Positions 13,801 to 61,500 of a stretch of 64,000 bases of DNA are shown one piece after another. The stretch spans positions 45,224 through 109,223 of the forward strand of contig VXAU01001993.1 of assembly GCA_013399695.1 (NCBI GenBank), given 5' to 3'. The notes beneath the pieces are model-generated. The model had not been told where the DNA came from and did not search any database. It saw only the letters and a list, made by a program, of their open reading frames with translations. The stretch is from Formicarius rufipectus. Its lineage: Eukaryota; Chordata; Aves; Passeriformes; Formicariidae. The position numbers and the translations under genes are program-made. Each line of letters begins with the position of its first letter. The first letter of the stretch is position 1.

Positions 13801-14652
13801 CGAGGGAGAATTCAAATAAACCAACCCCTTCGGCACAGCTGGGCTCCTCTGCCATCTGCGGCTTCCCAAAACAGCCCTGGCTGGGCTTGGGAACCAGCCT
13901 GGGCCACAGGATCGCCGGGTCTTCCCCACAGCTGAAATAAATTTGCCAGATCAGATAAAACTGCCCAGAAACAGGAACAGAACTCGACAGAGTTTCTTCC
14001 CATCCTCTCAAGCTGTCAGTGGAACCCAAAGTGCAGTTTGCTGGCAGAGGTGACACTGAGCAAATAGCCCCGTAAAATCCAGAGTGATTCCTTTATTATA
14101 ATTGGAGGCTTTTCCTGATGCCTAATTTGCATATATATTTTGCGACGATGCTCCAATGAGAAAATGCTGTTACTTTAAAATAAACCACAGGAATAATTTT
14201 ACTGTTGGTATGTGGATCCAGCTTCTTGGAAAGCAAATGTCTCCATGAACAGTCAATAAACTGGGACTTATTCAGGCCTGTGTATTGCTGCACTTGTTTC
14301 TGTGCTGCAGTAAAACTCGCAGTTATTGTGTGTGTTGGGTACGTGTTTATATACGCAGCTGATAGATGAGATGTTTACGGTACATGTTGAGTGTTATCAG
14401 CAGTGGAATTGTATGGCCAGGCTGATAAATGAAGTAACTGTGCTAAATGAGCTCAGATCTTATTCATCATAATGTTATGCAAGGCCAATAGGACATTTAA
14501 GTGAGTGACAGCTGCAGATTTATTGTTTCCTTGGAGAAATGAGCGTTTGATACAGGCTGGGAGTGTCAGAAACACCATTTGTGAGACTCCCCTTGGGCAA
14601 GTTTGGTTGTTGGTTCCATGATTTCATTTGTATATTGCGGGTTTAACCATTT
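10814..14652. other. CDON intron 1 or upstream DNA, continued
   Basis: No exon, RNA gene or recognisable mobile element was found, except the AT-rich, motif-dense block at about 14090-14560 described separately. Confidence 0.5.
14090..14560. promoter_or_regulatory. Candidate intronic enhancer (motif-dense, low CpG)
   Basis: Holds an octamer ATTTGCAT (14125-14132), a RUNX-type AACCACA (14183-14189), three GATA cores (14361, 14394-14398, 14424-14428), a CCAAT and a CAGCTG E-box (14509-14514). Motif clustering alone is weak evidence. Confidence 0.25.
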
Positions 14653-14692
14653 ATCATAGAATCATTTAGGTTGGAAAAGACCTCTGGGATTG
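14653..14692 (-). mobile_element. CR1 LINE 3'-end fragment (antisense)
   Basis: ATCATAGAATCATTTAGGTT followed by GGAAAAGACCTCTGGGAT is the reverse complement of a CR1 3' terminus. About 40 bp. Confidence 0.75.
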
Positions 14693-15218
14693 TATTTAGT
14701 TTGTGCTTTGCTGGTTTAATGATGTGGTTTGTATTTTTGATAAGGAAAGTGGTATATAGGAGGAAGTATCACTGGTTTGGGGATACAGATGAGAACAAGA
14801 CATTGGTGTTTTCTTCAGGGCTACGGTTTGCCTGCAGAGCCCAGCAGAAGGAGCCAGAAGATGACAGGTCTCAGTAAGCTGGTTTAGAGCAATGAGAGCA
14901 GTAGCAGCACCACAGCAGTAGATTCATAAAAACTTGTAAAATAAGTGCAGCCTGGTGATAGATGGTCAAATGATTATTGTTTGCAAACAATATTATCTCC
15001 AATAGATAAGCTGTTTACTTTGGACTCCAGCTCCTCTGGGTGGAAAGGAGCCTTAATTTATCAAGGCAGCAGTTCGATGAGGATGCCTCGTGCCCCAGCT
15101 GTGGAAAAACTCTTACATTAAGAATAGTACTTACTGAACCACAGTGAAGTTCAGCTCTAACTCACTTTTACAGATGGTTCCTATATTGCAAAGAATATTG
15201 GCTGCTTCCTGGTTGTGC

Positions 15219-15236
15219 TTTTTTTTTTTTTTTTTT
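15219..15236. repeat. Poly(T) tract upstream of CDON coding exon 1
   Basis: Eighteen T, about 80 nt before the acceptor. Confidence 0.9.
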
Positions 15237-15379
15237 AAACCCTAAACACTTTGTTGTGAGAGAGTTAAAAGAGGAACTCCTGAAACTCACAGTAGACATC
15301 TGTTTGTTTGTTTTGTAGCTGTTTCCGTGCCTCATCTTAGTCTGGAGCCTTGGGCTTTCAACTTGGATAATCTGGCGCT

Positions 15380-49679
<34,300 letters not shown>

Positions 49680-50510
49680 GGAAGTGACCGTTGTCCCCTC
49701 TTAACGCCAGGAACTGCACCAGAGTGTGGCTGAGAGGGAGTGATGGGGGGATGTTAATTATAACAGAGAGAGTCACTATTTATTTTTTGTAGTAGTGTCA
49801 TATGAATGTATCTTGGTTTTCAAAATGGTTGCCTTTTTATATTATTTATGCCTTGAAATCCCCTTTTTTTGTTATTTTTCCCCCCTCACACACTGCAAAA
49901 CTAGCCTGGTTATGTGTATAAAAAAGAATGGTAATAATATAAAGAACGAGGATGGGAAATATGGAGTGTGTTTCTGTGGCATGTTACCAGCGTGAGAAGA
50001 GCTTCCAAGGAGCCCAAGACAGGGAGTTAAGTTAAGACAGGTCTGTTGTTGTGGCTGCCATCTCCCTGGCAGCTCAGCAACACAGTACTCAAACCCTCTG
50101 GGAACATCTTGATGGGGAAATGAGAAAATAAGAAAAATGAGGCCCAGCCAAGTCTGTTCAGCACAGCTTGAAGCAGAGCTTGGGTCAGTGACTGTGTCTC
50201 TGGATAACCCTTATGTCTGCAGAAGTACAGGTGGAAATCCAGCCTGTCTCACCTTCTCACTCACAGAAGACAAAATCCAGTTCAACTCTTGGTTTGAAGG
50301 AATACTAACAGCTTGGATAGCTCTGAAATGAAGCCAATCGTGTCGGAGCTGCTCCCACTGGTCCTGTGAGTGGCTGTCAGGAACCCATCCGGCCTGGACA
50401 CAGCGTGATGGAGGTGTTGCAACCTTAACTGCAGGGTTTGGGTGGGTTTTTTTCTTTTTCCTTTCTAAATTTAATCTCAGACAATAAAATAAACTGGTGC
50501 TTGTAAAGCA
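49680..50510 (+). other. CDON: CDON 3' UTR (inferred)
   Basis: AT-rich sequence after the stop codon runs to the first clear poly(A) signal pair. The exact cleavage site is inferred to lie 10-30 nt after the signal. No coding content is credible here. Confidence 0.65.
50483..50493 (+). terminator. CDON: CDON poly(A) signal, two overlapping AATAAA
   Basis: AATAAA at 50483-50488 overlaps a second AATAAA at 50488-50493. This is the first canonical signal I see after the CDON stop codon, about 800 nt downstream, and it precedes the convergent VSIG10L2 gene. Confidence 0.65.
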
Positions 50511-50830
50511 CTCCCTCCTCCTACACAACTCAGGAGCACGTAATCCCAGAAATGAGGTGCACAACTCACAGTTACAGCTGTCCTGGGGTGACAGGTAGGC
50601 AGCATCTCTGCGTAGAGCAGTGTGTTCCTGGCCAGGATGGAAAGGAAGGAAGCCATGCTGGCCTGGCTGTGGCTGCTCCAAACCCCTTGGGGAGCTCAGG
50701 GCTACAGGTGCATCTTCATCAGTTATGGGGTTTGGGGACGAGGTCTGTGTGAGGAGGAAGTGCATGAGACCAGCTTTGGCAGCGGTGTCTCCGTGGGCTG
50801 TTCCGAGTGTTGGAGTGGTTTTTTTCCTTT

Positions 50831-51185
50831 TCATAGAATCCCAGCACAGTTTGGGTTGGAAAGGACCTTAGAGCTCATCTCATTCCAACCATGGGAGACC
50901 TTCCACTAGGCCAAGCTGCTCCAAGCCTGTCCTACCTGGCCTTGGACACTTCCAGGGATGGAAGTGTCTGGGCAATCTGTGCTGGGGTCTCACCACCCTC
51001 ACAGGGAAGAATTTCTTCCCAATGTCCAGTCTAACCCTGCTCTTTGTCAATGGAAAACCACTCCCTCTTGTCTGGTCCGCTATCTGCCTGTATAAAAAGT
51101 CCACCTCCCTCCCTCTAATAAACCCCTTCAGGTACTGGAAGGTCACAATGAGCTCTTCCCAAAACCTTGTCTACTCTTTCATTGT
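50831..51185 (-). mobile_element. CR1 LINE, 3' fragment (antisense)
   Basis: TCATAGAATCCCAGCACAGT TTGGGTTGGAAAGGACCTTA through GGCCTTGGACACTTCCAGGG to GAAGAATTTCTTCCCAATGT is a long reverse-complement CR1 tail. Confidence 0.92.
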
Positions 51186-51194
51186 ATTATTTAT

Positions 51195-51206
51195 GGGGGG
51201 GGGGGG
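51195..51206. repeat. Poly(G) run of 12
   Basis: Twelve consecutive G just beyond the CR1. Confidence 0.9.
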
Positions 51207-52095
51207 TTGTTTTTGCCTTTTTTTTTAGGGTTTTGGATCCTCCCAACCAAAACTGCCTTATTCTGAAGTTCCCTGCAAACCCTGGACCTCACACCCATGG
51301 GCTTTGACTGCCGTGTACCCCAGAGCCACCTCAGAGCCCCCTCCTCCCTCTTAATTTGTCTTCTCTTCACAGCCTGGATTTTCCCTTCACAAGACCTGCT
51401 GTGAGGCTTTCTCCTTTTCCAATGGAGATTGGCAGGCGAGGGGTTGGGATTTACCTCTGGCTGCTTCATTCTCCCCAAATGCTGAGATTTAACCATGGTT
51501 TTAAATGACCTTGCTTAACCCCCTCCTGTATCATGGGTGTGTTGGATAAAGACACTCTGTTTGTCAGAGAAGCTGGAAAATCCATTTGAAATGTTATGTA
51601 TTTGGAAATGATGCTGTTTTGCAGGGTTTTGGTGTAGGGTTTGTATTTTTGGGGGTGGTTTGATAAAATGAGTGATGCTGCCCTATGGCCACTGTGGAGA
51701 TTGATACTCTGTGGGCACTGATTGAGGTGTCACTCTATACTTCCCAACAGATAGTTAAGCAAATATAGGACAAAACGGCCCAAAATGCGCTTGTTTCCAC
51801 AGACACCAAAAGATGAAAACTGAGAATTGTCTGACTCTTCCCTTGGACCCTGCTTGCATCAACACAGGGAAAAAGCGTCACCAATTACTATTTTTAGCCA
51901 CCTGTGCTTTGGCCTGAAAATGGAGAGTTTGGGGTGAAAATGGGGCTCCTTCCCTGCCCCTCAAATCTTTGTGGCTGTTTTTGCAGCTCACACTCAGCAC
52001 AGTCCCAAAGCAGCATCCCTGGCTGACACCAGCCCTGGGCCTGAGGGCTGCACTTCGGCCCTCAGGGATTTTTTTCTGCCATCGGTGAGAAACTA

Positions 52096-52119
52096 TTTAT
52101 TGTAGCCTAAGTATTTATT
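52096..52119 (-). terminator. VSIG10L2: VSIG10L2 candidate poly(A) signals
   Basis: On the minus strand AATAAA occurs at 52119-52114 and again at 52101-52096, about 165-190 nt past the stop codon. The inferred 3' UTR is thus 52283 to about 52080. Confidence 0.6.
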
Positions 52120-52283
52120 TTAGCTCCAGCAGTAATTGCAGGCCCGAGGCTGAGCCTGAGGGGCTCTCGCCGGGTGCCGCACTCGAAGCCAGCTGCCTCC
52201 CATCCTGACGCGGCACAGGTGGGTGCTGCCGACCCGTGGTGTGGAACGAGAGCAAGGAAAACACAGAGGAAAAGCCGGAGTGG

Positions 52284-57224
<4,941 letters not shown>

Positions 57225-58069
57225 GGCGCCATGTCCAGCACACCACGCTGAAGCAGCGCTGCGCTCTCCAGCACAGGCTCCTCTCCAGTTACTCGCAGGT
57301 AATTAGGCCCAGCCCTGATTAACCTTTAATTATTTATCAGCCTGGTGGTGCAGGGGGGAACCCAACGCCGCTGCCACCTTGGCCCCTGCAATCTCAGGGC
57401 TGAGGCCGGGCGCGCTCGCTGCAGAAACGGCAGCATCCTTGCTCTCCCCACATGGGGGAATTTCTGAGTGTTCCCTTTCCCCATCCAATTTTTTTTGCTA
57501 AAGGAGGAAAAAAAGCACTGTCACCGCCCCGCAATGGAGGCCGAGGAGTTTGGAGCCAGGGAAGCCGGGCAAGGAGTGGGGTTTGATATTTCATCTCCCG
57601 CTCCCTGCTGAGCCCCGGCCCATCAAACATTCATGGGGGCGGCCGCGCTGTAACGCAATGCCGGGGGGCCGGAGAGCCCCGGTGGGGCATTTCTGGGTGT
57701 AGATGGGGGAGGGATCTGGCAACACCCAGGAAAGTCTGGAAAATGACCTGCCATCTCTCATCCCTTCACCTCCCCTATTCTTTAAATAGAATTAACTCCT
57801 CGTTACCACAATTCCACTGTTAATACTGAATGCAAGACTCCCTGCAAAGAGGCTTTGGGCCTTGAAATGTACCCAAGGGCTTAAAGCCAGTGGTGAAGGG
57901 CCGCAGTGCCTTGGGCTTTTGTGCCTGGACAGGTCGAGCTTGGAAGAAATTTGGATGAGGGCAGTGGACAATCTGGTAAACAACACCATTGTCAACACTG
58001 GCCTAATCAAATCCCTCCTGTGAGGGGTGATACATTTCAGGGGATGTTGTTAAAGATGGAGACACCCTG
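57225..58069. other. Spacer between VSIG10L2 start and DDX25 poly(A) site
   Basis: About 845 bp that should hold the VSIG10L2 promoter and any 5' UTR exon. An AT-rich block with TTAATTATTTATC at about 57327-57338 lies 100 bp upstream of the start codon. No exon is supported. Confidence 0.5.
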
Positions 58070-58088
58070 AGGATTACAAATAATTGCT

Positions 58089-58094
58089 TTTATT
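58089..58094 (-). terminator. DDX25: DDX25 poly(A) signal AATAAA
   Basis: The plus strand reads TTTATT, so the minus strand reads AATAAA, about 412 nt beyond the stop codon. It is the first canonical signal I see downstream. Confidence 0.65.
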
Positions 58095-58140
58095 AACGAT
58101 TAACAAGGCACAAAAACAGCCCTGGGCTGGAAACAGACCA

Positions 58141-58317
58141 CCCCTGGGGCCCAACCTCTCTCTCCACACTGCCAGGATCCTAAACACTTGGATTTCAGGC
58201 CCCAGAGTCCAACCTCTCTCTCTGCATTGCCAGGACCCCAAACACTTGGATTTCGGGCCCCAGGGTCCAAGCTCTCTCTCCACACTGCTGGGACTCCGAA
58301 CACTTGGATTTCAGCCC
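58141..58317. repeat. Three-copy tandem repeat (58-59 bp) in the DDX25 3' UTR
   Basis: Copies begin near 58141, 58200 and 58258. Each has CCAACCTCTCTCTC or a close variant, a GCCAGGA/CTGGGA block and AACACTTGGATTTC. Confidence 0.88.
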
Positions 58318-58505
58318 TGGGGTTTGGGGCGGCAGCAGTGGATTCCTGCTGCCATCTAGCGAGATGAGGTGCACCCTGGCCTCTCCTCAAGCAACACAAA
58401 ACTCAACACCTTCAGGAGGATACAAGAGAACTGGGAAGTCTTCCCCATAACTTTTCCTACTGCTTTGAACCAGAAGTCAGATTTGGAGGAGCAAATCCCC
58501 GATCC

Positions 58506-58570
58506 TCATTCAACTGCAAGCTTCTCAAGCTCATCCATGTCGCACGGGTCCAGCTGCTTGATCGTGGTCT
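58506..58570 (-). CDS. DDX25: DDX25 last exon: C-terminus and stop
   Basis: A phase 1 terminal exon of 65 nt encodes TTIKQLDPCDMDELEKLAVE then TGA (58508-58506). IKQL...DMDE.EK is the expected DDX25 ending. Confidence 0.92.
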
Positions 58571-61500
58571 CTGCAGGAAAGAAAGAGCAACTGTCAGCAG
58601 GTGAAAGCAAAGCTTGTTCCCCCTGCACTCGCTGCCTGCATGACCAGTGCCAGCTGGGGAACTCCTGGAGTGCTGCAGCATCTCCCTCCGTGGGGAAATC
58701 AGCTGGGAGGAAGTGCGGGGGGAACAGGATCAGAGCAGCAGCCAAGGCACAGCAGCAGGAGTGAGAAGCAGCCCCATGGCAGCAGCACACCAGGCTCAAC
58801 AGGTGGATGTGTTCCCGCTCCTGACTCCCACCTCCACAGCCACGTGGGACAGGGAAGGTTCGTATCCTCAAATCACAATGTCACGACATGAAAAAGCACA
58901 AGTCAGATCACCAGGAGTTCCTCCAGTTGGATTTTCATCCTCGCATTCTGGCCATGGCTGTGGAACCCACATCCCGGTTATTCCAGCTTCTGCTGCTCAG
59001 GAAAAATCTTTGCCAGACTATTTGGCTCATGTCTTCCCTGCCTGGTGTCTGTGGTGGGCTTTCTCAGTCTCTTGTTTAATGGACAAGCAGAAATTTAAAA
59101 GAACCGAGAGGGTTGAGCAGCTTCAAGGACAGAGCTGAGGAAGGAACACCATCTCACTAAAAAGTTTCCCTAACCTTTTTTCCCTAAAGATCACAGGGAA
59201 AACAGGCATCAGGATTCAAAAAGCCACTGTTTGCAGTCACATCTGGCAAATCACAAGAAAATCCTCTTGATATTGACAAGTGACAATTGATTTCCACTCA
59301 GGAAACATTTCCACAGCTTCCAGCTCCTCTCCCACAGCCAGGGCTGAGCAGAGCTGGGGCACCAGGTCCCCTGGGACAAGGACTTGCAGGGAAAGGCAGA
59401 AAAAATGCCTGAAGGAGGGGAAAAAAAGGAGGTACTGAGGCATCCTGGGTGCTGGTAACGTCCCTTGTGAGTTGCACACAATCTCTGGGGCTGTTTCTCA
59501 GAAAATCTGGCTGCTGGGGAGCAAAAGACCATCCTAAAAGCTGCACCTGTCACCTCTTCCCAGTGGTATGAGCCCGGGGAGAGGAACAGCCTGGCAAGGT
59601 CCATTTGTGAATGAGAAAGAGCCAGAGAGGGCTGTTCCAATCCTGCCTCCCAGAGCAGTGGATCCACACAGATACTCACGGAAATGCTCCTCTATCTTGT
59701 GCACAAGCTCCACGGTCTCGCTCTCCACCATGCTGAAGGCGATGCCACGGTGCCCAAAGCGTCCCGCCCTCCCAATGCGGTGCAGGTAGGTCTCAAAATC
59801 TGGCTCTCCATCCCGATCCCTGGGGAGGCCGAAGTTCACCACGGTGGTGACCTGCTGCACATCAATCCCTGGAAGAGAGAGAAAAGGGCTGTGGGAATGG
59901 ATCACCTTGTCCCACAGCATCCACAGCTCAAGCTCATGTGGAAGAACTGCAGGCCTGGTGTGTTTCAGGCGATCAGAGGGATGCTGGGTTTCCTGGGATA
60001 CCTCTGGCGCAGACGTTGGTGGCGATGAGGACCTTCTCCTTGCCCTCACGGAAGCGCTGGATGACGCTGGCCCGCTGGACCACCGTCAGCTCTGCCGTCA
60101 ACGTGGCCACTTGGTGCCCGTCCTGGCTCATCTTCTCCGACAGCCAGTCTGCGAGTCTCCGGGTCTAGACAAGCAGGGAGAGGCTGAGGCCCAGAACTGT
60201 CCCCTCCCGAGTTCCCTGCTCCTTTTGAGAGAGCTCTCGGCAAATTTCAGCACTCCCCTGGGGTCTGCTTCTTTGTTTTGGGGGTCTTGTCTCCCCATGT
60301 CCACACCATAAAATGACCCATTCCTGCTTTCCCTGATGGCCAGTGCAGGGCTCTCCAGGGCAGGAGCATTACCTGGCAGAAGATCATAACCTGGCCGATG
60401 GTGAAGCTGCCATAGAGGTTGCAGAGGGCCCTGTACTGCTCTTCCGAGTTCTGGCACACCAGGAAGTACTGTCTGATGTTGCCCAGGGTGAGCTCCTCCT
60501 CCCGCAGCTTGATCACGATGGGGTCGGGGATGATCCGCTCGGCAAAGGTCCGCACAGGTTCCTTGAAGGTGGCTGAGAACAGCAGCACTTGGCAGCTCTT
60601 AGGAAGAGCCCTGTGGTAGGAAAAGGCATCAGTCCCAGTGAGCAGCTGCTGTCCAGGAGGAGGACATAAATCCTAATTTAAGCTCATTTTGTGTGGCCTT
60701 CAATGGGAAGGCAAGGGGGGTTACAATAGAGTGGGGCTTTTTACAAGAGCCTAGAGTGACAGGAAAAGGGAGAATGGCTTCACACTGAAATGAAGAGGTT
60801 TAGACTGGATATGAGCAGGAAGTTCTTTGCTGTGAGGGTGGGCAGGTCCTGGCACAGGTTGCCCAGAGAAGCTGTGGTTGCCCCATCTCTGGAAATGTTC
60901 AAGGCCAGGTTGGATGGGACTTGGAGCAACCTGGTCTAATGGAAAATATCCATGCCCATGACAGGGCGGTTGGAACAAGATGGGCTTTAAGGTCCCTTCC
61001 CACCCAGGCCATTGTATGATTCTCTAGGCTGTAACAGCTCAAAGGAAAGGTAAGAATGGTTAAAGGCTTCCCATATATCCAGCAGACATGGTTTTATGGA
61101 AAGCTGGACCCCTCCACAAACCCCCTCGGGCACCACATGGACAGTCTTTTTCACAACTCTTTGTTGATTCCCTCCAAGCCAACAAGAGGAAGGAAGGCAG
61201 GGAAGCAGGACTCCAGCTGCCAGGAATACTCACCTGTGGATGCGGATGCTCTGACAGGAGAGGCCCTGCGTGTCGATCATGATGTCGGCCTCATCCAGCA
61301 CAAACAAGGAGATCTTTGTCAGGTCTAGGATGTGCTGCTTGAAGCACCAATCCAGCGTGGTGCCCGGAGTCCCGATGATGATCTGCTCCTCCAGCACTGC
61401 GCCCTTCAGAACTGTGAGAGGGACAAAGGCATCTGGCTGCCTCCAGGCATGGAGCTCTCTGCTGCTCTGTGCTCTCCCTCGGCTTGCTCAGACTCTGGCT

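Larger units (their letters stand above)
50511..52089. other. Convergent intergenic region between CDON and VSIG10L2
   Basis: Contains an antisense CR1 (50831-51185) and a run of 12 G (51195-51206). Both neighbouring genes end toward this region. No gene is supported here. Confidence 0.7.
58070..58505 (-). other. DDX25: DDX25 3' UTR (inferred)
   Basis: Runs from the stop codon to just past the AATAAA signal. It contains a three-copy tandem repeat with a period of 58-59 bp at 58141-58317. Confidence 0.65.

Noticed and set aside
50211..50834. A 207-codon minus-strand open frame over the CDON 3' UTR
   Set aside because: Crosses the 3' UTR and runs up to a CR1; no domain, and composition is that of translated UTR.
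57300..57345. A possible HNF1- or homeobox-type promoter site upstream of VSIG10L2
   Set aside because: The AT-rich motif resembles several factor sites at once and is too degenerate to assign from sequence alone.
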